Below are positions 8,815-18,547 of a DNA stretch of 64,000 nucleotides, in pieces. The notes under the pieces were generated by a model. The model did not search any database. It was not told the origin of the DNA and saw nothing but the letters and a program-made list of their open reading frames with translations. The first letter of the stretch is position 1; the number at the start of each line of letters is the position of its first letter. The stretch spans positions 1 to 64,000 of the forward strand of contig NZVD01000007.1 of assembly GCA_002701385.1 (NCBI GenBank), in the 5' to 3' direction. The translations under genes and the position numbers were made by a program. Source of the DNA: Rhodopirellula sp. GTDB taxonomy: Bacteria > Planctomycetota > Planctomycetia > Pirellulales > Pirellulaceae.

Positions 8815-9870
8815 CTATTTCTCCTCTCCCAATCGTTGTCCCCGATAGCTTCCGTTGGTGACTCGTTCTAACCAAACCTGATTGTTCAGATACCAATCGA
8901 CTGTGGCTGACATACCTGATTCGAAATCGTGCTTTGGATGCCAGTTCAGAGTGTTGGTGAGTTTGGAGCAATCGATGGCATACCGCTGATCATGCCCCGG
9001 TCGATCAGTCACGTAAGTGATTGATTCTCTGCTGCTGGAGTGATGCTGTAATCGCTGATCAACTAAATCACAAATCGCATGAACGACTTCGAGATTTGTC
9101 CGTTCGCTTTGCCCACCGATGTTATACACTTCCCCGATCTGCCCGGATTGCATGATGGTGATCAAGGCACTGCAATGATCATCGACATGCAGCCAGTCTC
9201 TTACATTGCTCCCGTCTCCATAGACAGGTAGCGGAAGATGGTTTACTGCTTTCATGATCATCAGAGGAATTAACTTTTCGGGGAATTGGTAGGGGCCGTA
9301 GTTGTTGGAGCAATTGGTAGTCAGAACCGGCAAACCGTAGGTGTGATGGAAGGCACGAACAAAATGATCTGATGCTGCCTTGCTGGCGGCATAAGGTGAA
9401 TTCGGTTGGTATTGAGATTCTTCGGTAAAGGCTCCCTTGGCACCCAAAGAACCGTAAACTTCATCCGTGGAAATGTGCAGGAATCTGAATAGCTGTTGCT
9501 GAGTTGCACTAAGATTGCGCCAGTATTGCAAAGTCGTTTCGATCAAACGAAACGTCCCTACCACATTGGTGTCGATAAAGGCTGCCGGACCATCGATCGA
9601 GCGGTCGACATGGGATTCGGCCGCTAAGTTGTAGATTTGCTTGACTTGATTTGATTGTAGAAGATCGGAGACCAGTGCTTGGTCACCGATGTCTCCTTCA
9701 ACGAATGAAACACGAGGGTCGTCCAGAGACCTGCCCAGTGAATCAAGGTTGCCTGCATAAGTGAGCTTATCAAGCACAATCATCGTGTCTTGAGTGGTGT
9801 CCAGCAGATTTCGCACGAGCGAGCTGCCTATAAAACCGGCGCCACCTGTGACTAGAACTGTGGAGGACAT
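8815..9870 (-). CDS. rmlB: dTDP-glucose 4,6-dehydratase
   Basis: An extended SDR of 351 residues converting dTDP-glucose to dTDP-4-keto-6-deoxyglucose with tightly bound NAD+. It has GGAGFIGS (9-16), the catalytic STDEVYG (with D136, E137) and Y160xxxK164 in SPYAASK. The substrate blocks [18 protein letters not shown] and [16 protein letters not shown] are also there. It is the first gene of the rmlB-rmlA pair; its promoter should be in the 185-bp gap before the divergent direction of 10056, which I could not resolve. Confidence 0.95.
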   Translation of the reverse strand: MSSTVLVTGGAGFIGSSLVRNLLDTTQDTMIVLDKLTYAGNLDSLGRSLDDPRVSFVEGDIGDQALVSDLLQSNQVKQIYNLAAESHVDRSIDGPAAFIDTNVVGTFRLIETTLQYWRNLSATQQQLFRFLHISTDEVYGSLGAKGAFTEESQYQPNSPYAASKAASDHFVRAFHHTYGLPVLTTNCSNNYGPYQFPEKLIPLMIMKAVNHLPLPVYGDGSNVRDWLHVDDHCSALITIMQSGQIGEVYNIGGQSERTNLEVVHAICDLVDQRLQHHSSSRESITYVTDRPGHDQRYAIDCSKLTNTLNWHPKHDFESGMSATVDWYLNNQVWLERVTNGSYRGQRLGEEK

Positions 9871-10055
9871 GAATGACTCAACATAGAGAAAAAATTGACT
9901 CGTATTCGGTAATTGTAGCCTTGGATTACACTTGTCGTGTTTAAGAACTTCCCAGCCTGAGGTAAGCGATTGAGAAGCGCATCCTATATCCGATCTATTC
10001 GCTATAACAGGAACATACCGCGGCTACATTGCTACGTCAGTGACCGTGTTCTGGT

Positions 10056-11114
10056 TTACTTATGAATGTCACGAGGAAGATAATTCCCCGGTCGATCTTC
10101 GCTATACCAGTTGCGAAGCACGGCTTCCCAGTCGTCTCGGCTCATTACCTTCTTGAAGTCTTCTCGCACCATCTCAAAGTCGGGGTGCAGGGCCGAGTAT
10201 TTGATGCAAAATTTACGCATGACGATGGCACATCGTTTCTCGCCGTACACCTGTTCAGCAAGGTCGAAATGCTCGGTAATGACAGCTCGTTGTTCTGCAA
10301 CGGTAGGAGGTGGCGGAATAATCCCTGTCGCAGCTAATTCTCTGGTTTGAGAAAAGATCCAGGGGTTTCCAATACTGCCTCTGGCAACCGTCACGCCATC
10401 GACGCCTGTCTGAGAGATCATATTGAGGCAGTCACTCGCTTCAAATAGATCTCCACTTCCAAGAATGTTTCGATCGGGAAAGCGGTCCTTGAGCTCACGT
10501 AGAAACTCCCAGCGGCTTGGACCAATGTAACGCTGTTCGACAGTCCGGCCGTGTACCGTTGCGGCAGCTAAGCCGATGTCAAAGGCGCCTTCGATAATGC
10601 GGAAAAACTTGTCACGACTCTCATCTGTGTCATCAATGCCTCGCCGCATTTTGATCGTGACGGGGATATGGGCGGGGACCACACGCCGCGTGCGTTGAAT
10701 AATATCCAATGCCACATCAGGTTGGCTCAGATGGAACCCACCACGGCATCTTCCCAACACTTTTTTGACGGGGCAGCCGAAGTTAATGTCGATGACATCG
10801 TAACCAGCTTCGACCAGTTTCACTGCGCCGGCCGAAAACTGTTCAGGCTCAGCTCCCATGAGTTGTCCACCAACAGGTCGTTCTTCATCGGTAATGTGAA
10901 GGAAATGTTTGTTCTTTTTACGGTTGGATTTCATGTTGACCAGGAATTGGTCCAGCATGACTTCGCAGACACCGTAGGAAGCACCATTGCGTCGCGCAAG
11001 TAATCGCATGGGCCAGTCACTGTAGCCCGACAACGCAGCCTGAACGACCGGAAAGCCGATCTCCAGATTGTCGAATTTGAGTGGTGCTAGTTGAACGGTA
11101 GATGAAGTCTCCAT
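10056..11114 (-). CDS. tRNA-dihydrouridine synthase (first of two Dus paralogues)
   Basis: An FMN TIM-barrel enzyme of about 352 residues reducing specific uridines in the tRNA D-loop with NADPH. The catalytic Cys is C114 in NFGCPVKKV; other Dus landmarks are VIDINFGCP, IKMRRG, AATVHGRT, and VARGSIGNPWIF near the phosphate-binding site. Just upstream is queG, whose stop is 2 bp before an in-frame TTG at 11123; I prefer the ATG at 11114, but the start is uncertain. Which D-loop positions it modifies cannot be said. It shares about one third of its residues by eye with the Dus gene at 12896. Confidence 0.9.
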   Translation of the reverse strand: METSSTVQLAPLKFDNLEIGFPVVQAALSGYSDWPMRLLARRNGASYGVCEVMLDQFLVNMKSNRKKNKHFLHITDEERPVGGQLMGAEPEQFSAGAVKLVEAGYDVIDINFGCPVKKVLGRCRGGFHLSQPDVALDIIQRTRRVVPAHIPVTIKMRRGIDDTDESRDKFFRIIEGAFDIGLAAATVHGRTVEQRYIGPSRWEFLRELKDRFPDRNILGSGDLFEASDCLNMISQTGVDGVTVARGSIGNPWIFSQTRELAATGIIPPPPTVAEQRAVITEHFDLAEQVYGEKRCAIVMRKFCIKYSALHPDFEMVREDFKKVMSRDDWEAVLRNWYSEDRPGNYLPRDIHK

Positions 11115-11125
11115 GTCGTTCAATT

Positions 11126-12166
11126 CTACTCAGATTCAATTTGCTCAATAGCCCAAATACAGGCATCCCGCACCATCTCGGATTGAGACTGTTCCAGAGC
11201 GGATTGTAGTAGAGGTAGATGCTCTCGATTTCGTTGGTTTCCTAATGCAATCGCAGCATTGCGAAGCATGCCATCGCGTTTGGTTCTCCAGAGCGGTGTT
11301 TTTCGAAAGGCAGAGCGAAATTGTTCATCATCCATAGTGAATAGTGAGCGAAGATTTAGGCGATTGTGTTCGTCGACTGCTTCAAATTCACGTTCATTAC
11401 TCAGTGCCCCTCGATGATTCCAAGGGCAGACTTCCTGGCAGATATCACACCCGAATACCCAATCCCCGATGCCTGGTTTCAATTCATCCTTGATCGCTTC
11501 GCGGTGTTCGATGGTTAAGTAACTAATACAACGGTTTGCATCGAGGACAAATGGCTTCGGAAATGCGTCCGTTGGGCAGGCATCGAGACAAGCCTTGCAT
11601 CCGCCGCAGTGATCCCTTTCAGTGGGCACATCGTATTGAAGTCGAGCGGTCGACAGAAGTACGGCCAGAAAAAAATAGCTTCCTTCTGTCCGGCTGATGA
11701 GCATTGTGTTTTTGCCGATCCAACCAACTCCAGCCCGTTGGGCAAAGTCCTTTTCCAATAGCGGGGCAGTGTCAATGACTCCCCGGCACATCTCATCGGG
11801 TATGAGTTGTTGATGAAATACTTTGAGCTGCTTAAGTCGCTGATGGATGAGGTCATGGTAGTCAGTACTACCCCAGGCATAGCGAGCTACCCTTCCCGTT
11901 CCCGAGGTTGGTCCCGCTTCCTGTCCTGCTCCGTAATGCATGCCTAAAACCAACAGCGAGCGTGCTTCACTGAGTACGCTATCTGGGTGCTTGTAAGCAT
12001 CCTTTCGTTCCGGAAGGTAATGCATGGTGCCGGCGTAACCCTGTTCAAGCCAATCCATAAAATGGTGGATTCCGGTTGGCGTTACAGCAGGACAGCAACC
12101 ACTCAGTTGAAACCCTAGTTCACGGGCTTTATTTTTTAACTGCTGTGTTAGTTCAGACGGGTGCAC
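11126..12166 (-). CDS. queG: Epoxyqueuosine reductase
   Basis: A cobalamin and two-[4Fe-4S] enzyme of 346 residues, performing the last step of queuosine synthesis on tRNA. It has the catalytic Asp region DTAPLLEKDFA (D132) and the GVGWIGKN block. The ferredoxin-type clusters are C187, C190, C193, C197 and C213, C240, C243, C247. A HEAT-like C-terminus follows (GMLRNAAIALGNQ). The start codon is GTG at 12166, with no strong ribosome-binding site. It is co-oriented and nearly contiguous with a Dus gene, making a tRNA-modification pair. Confidence 0.96.
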   Translation of the reverse strand: MHPSELTQQLKNKARELGFQLSGCCPAVTPTGIHHFMDWLEQGYAGTMHYLPERKDAYKHPDSVLSEARSLLVLGMHYGAGQEAGPTSGTGRVARYAWGSTDYHDLIHQRLKQLKVFHQQLIPDEMCRGVIDTAPLLEKDFAQRAGVGWIGKNTMLISRTEGSYFFLAVLLSTARLQYDVPTERDHCGGCKACLDACPTDAFPKPFVLDANRCISYLTIEHREAIKDELKPGIGDWVFGCDICQEVCPWNHRGALSNEREFEAVDEHNRLNLRSLFTMDDEQFRSAFRKTPLWRTKRDGMLRNAAIALGNQRNREHLPLLQSALEQSQSEMVRDACIWAIEQIESE

Positions 12167-12319
12167 GGGAGCGGAATTGATATTGGTGAAATTTGGAGGA
12201 ATGGGTAGATTGTTGCAACAGGATATTTTTCGTTTCGGGTCTTGCTGAGCTGGACCTGATGACGGCCTCCTAATACGACAAGGCTGTTTTTCATTATACG
12301 AGTATGAATTGAATTAGAT

Positions 12320-12796
12320 ATGCAACTTCAAACCAGCTGCGGCATTCTAACCGGCCTATTGGTGGCACTTACGGTAGGGTGTCAAAGTAATTCTGGCGTA
12401 ACTCGAGTGCCAGCACCCCAGACAGGTGTGGTAGGTACCAGCGGCGGAGCTTACTACTCGAATCAAAATTCTTCTAATGCCATTTATACTCCGGCCGGAT
12501 CAACTCGCAGTGCCCAGGGTGATAGCTGGTCTCCTCGTGCCCGAGGTCCGATAGAAAATATTGCCTCAAATCCGGATGGACGTCAGATTTCTTATGAAGA
12601 ACCAGTCGGTCAGGACGAGCCAGAGGTGATTCGCATACCGGTTCGGACGCAGGAGCAAAATCGAGTCAACGATACCTATCGCGAGTCGGGTTTGCAACCA
12701 CTGCAAAATCCGATTGGATTGGAAACGCCACCTCCGAGTACAGATGGGGCAGTCCTTAAAGAAGAAGGTGGAGACAATTGGGTCTCTCGGCAGTAA
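12320..12796 (+). CDS. Small predicted lipoprotein
   Basis: A 158-residue protein with an N-terminal hydrophobic segment and lipobox LTVGC (lipidated Cys at residue 20), so it is probably anchored on the periplasmic side of a membrane. The rest is polar, low in predicted structure, and rich in Ser, Pro, Gln and Asn. I recognise no domain. It is divergent from queG and 99 bp before a second Dus gene, with no functional link obvious. The clear lipobox and plausible start support it as a real gene. Confidence 0.7.
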   Translation: MQLQTSCGILTGLLVALTVGCQSNSGVTRVPAPQTGVVGTSGGAYYSNQNSSNAIYTPAGSTRSAQGDSWSPRARGPIENIASNPDGRQISYEEPVGQDEPEVIRIPVRTQEQNRVNDTYRESGLQPLQNPIGLETPPPSTDGAVLKEEGGDNWVSRQ

Positions 12797-12895
12797 CGTC
12801 AACTGTTGTTAAAATCAGTTGCGAGTAAGAGACGCTTTAAGTTGTCTGAGTGAAATGCATCCTGTAGCTGTACGCCTATAATCGGTTCTGAATCC

Positions 12896-13939
12896 ATGAC
12901 CCCTAAGCCGTTTAAAATCGGTGACATTCTAATTGACCCGCCCATCCTGCAGGCGCCGATGGCAGGATTTACCAATTTTGCCTTTCGCCAGATGGTGCAT
13001 GAATTCGGCGGTGCGGGATTGCAGGCAACGGAAATGGTCCATGCTCGTGGGTTTGTCTGGATGGATCAGCACAAAGCCGAGCATCCTGAACGACTGTGGG
13101 GAGTACGGGATGAATTTCGTCCTCTCGCAGTGCAGATCTGGGACAATCAGCCTGAAGCCATGGCTAAGGTTGGTCGTAGACTTGTCGAAGACTACCGGGT
13201 CAGCATTGTTGATATTAATTTTGGTTGCCCGGTTAAGCAGGTGACAGAGCGTGCTCATAGCGGTTCTTATCTATTGCGAGAACCGGATCGGATGGGGCGT
13301 ATTATTGAGACAGTTGTAAAAGCATGTGCTCCAACGCCAGTGACAGCCAAAATACGACTCGGATGTACTCGTGATCAAATGAACTTTATTGATGTCGCTC
13401 AGGTCGTTGAAGGTGCCGGGGCTGCAGCCTTGACCGTCCACGGACGCACGGCACAGGACATGTTTCGTGGGCAGGCGGACTGGGACCGGATCTCTGAGAT
13501 TAAGCCCTATCTCAAAAAGATTCCATTGATCGGAAACGGTGATTTGGATTCAGCTGAAGCGGTGGTCGAAGCCTTCGGGAAATACGATGTGGACGGAGTG
13601 ATGATCGCTCGCGCTTCATTAGGAAGACCGTGGTTGTTTGCTCAGTGTGCTGCCGCCCTGAAGGGAGAGGCTGTGCCTCCTGAGCCAACATTGCAGGAAC
13701 AGCGAGACATCATGTTACAACACTACAAGCTTGTGGTTGATCGATTTGGTGAACAGCGGGGTACAGTACTGATGCGTAAGTATGCTTGTTGTTATGCACA
13801 AGGTAAGTTCGGAGCCAGATTTTTCCGGCGACATGTTGCTAAAGTCGAGTCGGCTAAAGAATTCTATCAAGTGGTCGACGACCATTTCCCTCTGGATAAG
13901 CCCGAAGCAGAGGGATCGGATGCAATTCAAGCGGTTTGA
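12896..13939 (+). CDS. tRNA-dihydrouridine synthase (second Dus paralogue)
   Basis: A 347-residue Dus-family flavoenzyme. It has QAPMAGFTNFAFR (19-31) for FMN binding, catalytic C111 in DINFGCPVKQV, AKIRLGCT, ALTVHGRTAQD and MIARASLGRPWLF. The N-terminus starts directly with the barrel, as in DusB-type enzymes. It lies close to the other Dus gene but on the opposite strand, so the two are separately transcribed paralogues, probably with different tRNA positions. An AT-rich 8-bp hairpin (13939-13958) overlaps the stop codon; it has no T-run and is only a weak terminator candidate. Confidence 0.92.
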   Translation: MTPKPFKIGDILIDPPILQAPMAGFTNFAFRQMVHEFGGAGLQATEMVHARGFVWMDQHKAEHPERLWGVRDEFRPLAVQIWDNQPEAMAKVGRRLVEDYRVSIVDINFGCPVKQVTERAHSGSYLLREPDRMGRIIETVVKACAPTPVTAKIRLGCTRDQMNFIDVAQVVEGAGAAALTVHGRTAQDMFRGQADWDRISEIKPYLKKIPLIGNGDLDSAEAVVEAFGKYDVDGVMIARASLGRPWLFAQCAAALKGEAVPPEPTLQEQRDIMLQHYKLVVDRFGEQRGTVLMRKYACCYAQGKFGARFFRRHVAKVESAKEFYQVVDDHFPLDKPEAEGSDAIQAV

Positions 13940-14186
13940 TATCTATTTAGATAGATATAAAACCTGATTGATGAGATCTGCTTTGCACTTTTCAAATCGG
14001 TAGATATCCCTATACTTCTCATTGTTAGGACTTCGTTAAGTTTTTTGTCCGTACTCCAATAAAACCAATTAATGGCGGAGCAAAACAGGCAAAACATCCG
14101 ATGGATTCATAGGGCTCATAGGGCTGTAGCACCGAACGCTCACTAACAGTTCAGGTAACTATCTCCCCATCAAATGTAAATATCTA

Positions 14187-15182
14187 ATGCCCCGGCCAAG
14201 TTTTCTTATCACAGTCAATGTGGAAGCAGATCATTTAGATCAGCGTCCTTTTTCGCTGACGACTAAGAACTCACGCTGCCTACCGCGATTGCAATCGTTG
14301 TGCGAGGCATTTGGTTTCTTACCGACTTACCTGGTGAGTTACGAGATGGCATCCTGTCCACAATTTGTGGAATTCGGTCGAGATGTGTTACGACGTAATG
14401 CAGGAGAAATCGGAGCCCATCTACATGGGTGGACCTGCCCTCCATTTCGTATATTGACAGCTGACGATCATTTCCATCAGCCCTACATTACCGATTGGGG
14501 GAAGCAGCCGATGTGGGAGAAGCTACATACGTTGACGTCCAAATTGGAAAATGAGTTTGAGCATGACATCGTGACTCATCGAAGTGGGCGTTGGGCATTA
14601 AACAACAGATACGTCAAAATGCTCCGCAAGCGTGGCTACAAAGTCGATTGTTCAGTGACTCCATTTGTGTCGTGGCGAAAAGTTCCGGGTATTCCGGGAG
14701 GACGCGGTGGCAGTAACTATCAGACATTTCCTTACAACGAATATTTTGTGGATGTAGATAATTACCGTATGCCCGGTGAGTCTTCACTTTTGGAAGTGCC
14801 GGTGACAATCCGTCCGGTTTATAAAAATCGGATCGCACCAGCCTCGATGTACTCGTTACAACGCATGGCCTTGACGTATGTTCATCGAGCTACCCGACGC
14901 TTGTTTCCCAGTGTTGCCTGGATGCGACCTAACGGAAACAACTTAATGACTCTGTTTCAATTGGTTGAAGAGTCTGAGTTGTCCGAGCAGAATTACGTGC
15001 AGTTGGTTCTCAGTTCGTCAGATCTGATGGAAGGTGGAGAGCCCAAAAGCGAAGATGCAATCTTTAGTGACATCGAGCAGTTGTTCGCGCGAGCTTCCAC
15101 CGGATTTAAAGGTGCAACGATGTCCGACTTCTATGACGAACAACATCTGGACTTGCAAACACCAGTCCCGGAATTAGTCTGA
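14187..15182 (+). CDS. Polysaccharide-deacetylase-like (NodB-type) protein
   Basis: A 331-residue cytosolic-looking protein with a divergent NodB homology fold. The first motif reads TVNVEADH (9-16), where NodB proteins usually have TFDDG. The second is EIGAHLHGW with two His as expected for metal binding. THRSGRW corresponds to the usual Arg motif. Such proteins deacetylate cell-surface or antigen polysaccharides and are common in glycan clusters, but no glycosyltransferase is adjacent here. There is no signal peptide. Substrate unknown; active metal binding is plausible but the changed first motif leaves some doubt. Confidence 0.7.
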   Translation: MPRPSFLITVNVEADHLDQRPFSLTTKNSRCLPRLQSLCEAFGFLPTYLVSYEMASCPQFVEFGRDVLRRNAGEIGAHLHGWTCPPFRILTADDHFHQPYITDWGKQPMWEKLHTLTSKLENEFEHDIVTHRSGRWALNNRYVKMLRKRGYKVDCSVTPFVSWRKVPGIPGGRGGSNYQTFPYNEYFVDVDNYRMPGESSLLEVPVTIRPVYKNRIAPASMYSLQRMALTYVHRATRRLFPSVAWMRPNGNNLMTLFQLVEESELSEQNYVQLVLSSSDLMEGGEPKSEDAIFSDIEQLFARASTGFKGATMSDFYDEQHLDLQTPVPELV

Positions 15183-15252
15183 CTCGAGACCTAGCCCCTA
15201 CCTGGAAGTGTTTCTTTAGGGTGCATAACTCGGGAAGCTTCATTCCAGATGT

Positions 15253-17457
15253 TTATTTGTAGGTTTTGAATTCCCCAGCTTTATAACGTCGCCAGTAATC
15301 GGCTAGGTCTCTTCTCACTTTGGGCGACAGTAAGACCAATCCCAGGACATTGGGGAATGCCATGCAGAGGATCATCATATCGGAGAAGTCTAGTACGGCT
15401 CCGAGTGAGATGTTGGCTCCCATGAAAACGGCGACGATAAAGATGGCCTTGTAGGTGTAGACGCTGAATTTGCTTCCGCCGAATAGATTCTCCCAGCATC
15501 GTTCCCCGTAGTAGCTCCAGGAGATCATGGTTGAGAATGCAAACAAGACGACGGCAAGCGTCAGGATGTAAGGGAACCAGGGAAGTACGGATTCAAAGGC
15601 TTCACTAGTGAGTGAAGTTCCGGCTAGTCCCTGCTCGACAATCCAATCGGTATTATTCCAGGCACCGGTAATGAGGATAACTAGAGCCGTCATCGAACAG
15701 ACGACGATTGTATCAATAAATGGTTCCAGAAGTGCCACAAAGCCTTCCCTGATAGGTTCGTCCGTCTTGGCAGCACTGTGCACAATGGCGGCACTACCAA
15801 CACCGGCTTCGTTTGAGAACGCCGCGCGTTGAACACCAATAACCAGTACTCCTACCAACCCGCCTCCAAACGCTTCAGGGTTAAAGGCTTCGGTGAAAAT
15901 CATGCTGATCAGACTGGGGATTTCCGTGAGATTCATAAGGATCACCCAGAGGCAGGCAATGATGTAGATCAAGCACATGGCCGGGACGATTCTTTCAGCG
16001 ACCTTTCCAATGCTCTTGATACCACCAATAATCACGATGGCGACGAGCGTTGCCATGATCAGACCAAATCCCATCTTGAAAGTGTCTCCGAAGTCGTCCA
16101 TTTCGGCCTTGAGTGCTTCTCGTTGGCTGTCGAGTTCGAGAATTTGCTCGGTGTTGTTGTCAGCACCTGCCTGTTTTATTTGTGCATTGAGATTGGCCAG
16201 TTCCGCTCGATCCTCTGCCTGAAACATGGTTAGCATTTGTTGGCCGGCTTGATTGGACTGGAACATGTTTCCACCGCCAAACGAGCCCATGATACACATG
16301 CAAGTGAACAGGAAGCCAAGGATGACTCCCAGAGGGCCCACCCCCAGCTCTTGGAGACCTTGCGGTAGGTAGGCCATCGGTCCACCTAATACACTGCCGT
16401 CTTCTTTAATACGACGGTATTTTTGTCCTAGTGTACACTCAACGAATTTACTGGTCATACCAAACAGACCACACATCATCATCCAAAAGAATGCGCCAGG
16501 GCCTCCCATGGTCATGGCGATCGTGACACCGGCAATATTTCCCAACCCCACGGTCGCCGATAGTGCCGAAGCGAGCGCTTGCATGTGCGTGACTTCGCCT
16601 TCTTCGTCAGGATTATCAAATTTTCCTCGGACTACTTCAATGGCATGCCGTACTCCCCAGAAATTGACTCCCTTCATGAAGATCGTGAAAAAGACAGCTC
16701 CGCAGGCCAGCCAGACGACCACAAATGGCATGCCGCCGTCCTCGATCACTTGAATGTGATTGCCATCATCATCCAGCGTCAGTAGACCGGCTTGGAGTGC
16801 AGCGTCAATTTCACTTTCCGAGAGCGTGTCGGTCTCCGACAGTTGTTCCAGCATGGGTAGCTTCGCTCGGAAGACTCCCGCCTCATCTTGAATGTAGGTT
16901 TCCTTTTTTACGAGCCGGGTAACATACTCGATTTTCATCGCCTCTGCCCCGCCAATGGAGAGCGTGCCAGATGCGATTTTAGTTTCGTTAAACCTCCCGG
17001 CCTTGAGCCCTGCTTCAATGTCTTGTTCTGTTAGCGATTGGTCGTCTCCGCCCAGAATTTGAAAGTCGCTCGTCAGGCCTTCGGATTGCCTGTAGAACAG
17101 TTCAGCATTGCGATAAATGATTTGTTTCCGTTCACTGGCGCCGACTTTTTTGAATAAAACATTGGCTAGATGCTCGACGCCCTTGGCTGCCCATTGGTTA
17201 ATTCGCTCATCAAACGAGACTTCCGAATCATCTTCTTCGTCTTGTTCAAATTCAATTACTACCGGAACTAATGCAGTAGGGGATTTTTCTGATGCTGGTC
17301 CCGGCGAGCCTGCTTTGTCATCACTGTTTTCACTGGCTGGAGTGTCATTCGGCGGGAGAGCGGAATTGTTTTGGGCTGGAGAGGTGAGCGTCCACAGGCC
17401 AAAGGTGAGTAAAAGCATCCAGAAAAGGGCGGATTTCAGATTTGCAGGACGTTTCAT
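15253..17457 (-). CDS. Sodium:amino-acid symporter (AGCS family) with long N-terminal extension
   Basis: A 734-residue inner-membrane transporter; family members usually have about 450-550 residues. From residue 243 the protein matches the alanine/glycine:cation symporter family: ATVGLGNIAGV (301-311), GGPGAFFWMMM (318-328) and a GVQRAAFSNEAGVGSA block. The extra first 240 residues begin with a signal-like hydrophobic segment (9-27), then an acidic Pro/Ser linker. Two similar short repeats follow (LTEQDIEAGLKAGRF at 142-156 and LSESEIDAALQAGLL at 212-226). A charged, coiled-coil-like insertion (411-458) splits two membrane segments. The substrate is probably alanine or glycine. Confidence 0.9.
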   Translation of the reverse strand: MKRPANLKSALFWMLLLTFGLWTLTSPAQNNSALPPNDTPASENSDDKAGSPGPASEKSPTALVPVVIEFEQDEEDDSEVSFDERINQWAAKGVEHLANVLFKKVGASERKQIIYRNAELFYRQSEGLTSDFQILGGDDQSLTEQDIEAGLKAGRFNETKIASGTLSIGGAEAMKIEYVTRLVKKETYIQDEAGVFRAKLPMLEQLSETDTLSESEIDAALQAGLLTLDDDGNHIQVIEDGGMPFVVVWLACGAVFFTIFMKGVNFWGVRHAIEVVRGKFDNPDEEGEVTHMQALASALSATVGLGNIAGVTIAMTMGGPGAFFWMMMCGLFGMTSKFVECTLGQKYRRIKEDGSVLGGPMAYLPQGLQELGVGPLGVILGFLFTCMCIMGSFGGGNMFQSNQAGQQMLTMFQAEDRAELANLNAQIKQAGADNNTEQILELDSQREALKAEMDDFGDTFKMGFGLIMATLVAIVIIGGIKSIGKVAERIVPAMCLIYIIACLWVILMNLTEIPSLISMIFTEAFNPEAFGGGLVGVLVIGVQRAAFSNEAGVGSAAIVHSAAKTDEPIREGFVALLEPFIDTIVVCSMTALVILITGAWNNTDWIVEQGLAGTSLTSEAFESVLPWFPYILTLAVVLFAFSTMISWSYYGERCWENLFGGSKFSVYTYKAIFIVAVFMGANISLGAVLDFSDMMILCMAFPNVLGLVLLSPKVRRDLADYWRRYKAGEFKTYK

Positions 17458-17799
17458 AGCTATTGGTGGGCTTCCTTGAGGTCTCTACGTAGTGGAAATT
17501 CGTTGTATTTCAGTGAGGTTATTCAACTTGATATGCTTAGGTGGTCGAAGGAAATCACTTTTTACAAGAGATTGATTATAACCTATTGAAATTAAAGAGG
17601 TTACGGCAATTAAAAAAGGCAGAATCTTTTTCAAACCTATCATTGTAAAAAATAACGAATAGGCTTATTATTTAGGTGGTTTTGAACGGGTTTTCCCGAT
17701 AACCACTTAGTAGTCCTATATGTAACATAATCTAGTTGCACGACTTGGTCGGTCTCATGACGAGATTGGAGCTGGCGTGATTAGTCTGGAGTGGATTAA
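17458..17799. other. Divergent intergenic region between symporter and sufR
   Basis: About 340 bp, AT-rich, holding the promoters of two divergent genes. I see no convincing cyanobacterial-type SufR box (CAAC-N6-GTTG). A GGAG element precedes the sufR ATG. No gene is supported here. Confidence 0.4.
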
Positions 17800-18462
17800 A
17801 TGAGCTCAGGAATCATGGATTCCGATGTGACCATACTGGATGTTTTGCGCAAGCAGGGGCTGCTGACGGTAACGCAATTATCGGATGTTTTGAGCGTTAC
17901 AGGGACGGCTGTACGACAACGTCTGACACGTTTGTTGGCCGAAGGGTACATTGAGCGAACCGCGGTACGACCTGAACGTGGTCGTCCGTACCATCAGTAT
18001 GCGTTGACAACCAAGGGGCGTCGTCGAAGCGGGCAGAACTTTGCAGATCTCGCGATTGCATTATGGGATGAAATCCGGGCCATCGAAGACCCTGATGTAT
18101 GTCAGGGTCTGATGCAACGAGTGTCTCGCCGATTGGCAGAAATGTATACCGATCAGGTTCAAGGTGAGGACATGTCCCAACGCTTAAATGCGTTAACGGA
18201 TTTGTTCGCAGATCGTCGTTTGCCGATTCGTGTTGACTTGTCAGGTGAATTACCTGTACTCAATGTTGAAGCCTGCCCTTATCCGGAAATTGCGGAGTAT
18301 GATCGCAGTGTTTGCAGTATGGAAAAGATGCTGTTCTCTGAGATCTTAGGAGAGTCGGTCCGGTTGGCTGAATGCCGTCTGGACGGTGCCTGCAACTGTA
18401 CTTTTGAGGTAACTTCCGATTCAGCAAAAGCGCCTACTGAAACCCAACTACCGATACTTTAA
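17800..18462 (+). CDS. sufR: SufR-like Fe-S sensing transcriptional regulator
   Basis: A 220-residue winged-helix regulator at the head of the suf operon. The HTH lies at about 10-60 (LLTVTQLSDVLSVTGTAVRQ). The C-terminal part carries Cys at 159, 172, 192, 198 and 200. C159-x12-C172 matches the cluster-ligand spacing of SufR, which binds a [4Fe-4S] cluster and represses suf genes when clusters are sufficient. Location directly before suf genes supports the assignment. An inverted repeat (GTGGAAT, 5 nt, ATTCCAC at 18480-18498) follows the stop and could be an operator or RNA structure. In-frame ATGs at 17800 and 17815 are both possible starts. Confidence 0.88.
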   Translation: MSSGIMDSDVTILDVLRKQGLLTVTQLSDVLSVTGTAVRQRLTRLLAEGYIERTAVRPERGRPYHQYALTTKGRRRSGQNFADLAIALWDEIRAIEDPDVCQGLMQRVSRRLAEMYTDQVQGEDMSQRLNALTDLFADRRLPIRVDLSGELPVLNVEACPYPEIAEYDRSVCSMEKMLFSEILGESVRLAECRLDGACNCTFEVTSDSAKAPTETQLPIL

Positions 18463-18479
18463 AACGTTTGAATAACTTC

Positions 18480-18498
18480 GTGGAATGCGGAATTCCAC
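18480..18498. promoter_or_regulatory. Inverted repeat between sufR and nuoB
   Basis: Perfect 7-bp arms GTGGAAT and ATTCCAC around a 5-nt spacer. No T-run follows, so it is not an intrinsic terminator. It lies 18 bp after the sufR stop and 50 bp before the nuoB start, a suitable place for a SufR operator or an RNA processing site. Function is inferred from position only. Confidence 0.35.
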
Positions 18499-18547
18499 TG
18501 AGGCTAATATCACTAAACTTTTGTAATAGAAACTAACGGGAAAAATC

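Noticed and set aside
13939..13958. AT-rich 8-bp hairpin at the end of the second Dus gene as terminator
   Set aside because: No T-run follows and the stem is weak; it overlaps the stop codon and may be chance.
15829..16233. 134-residue plus-strand frame
   Set aside because: It is antisense to the conserved membrane core of the AGCS symporter.
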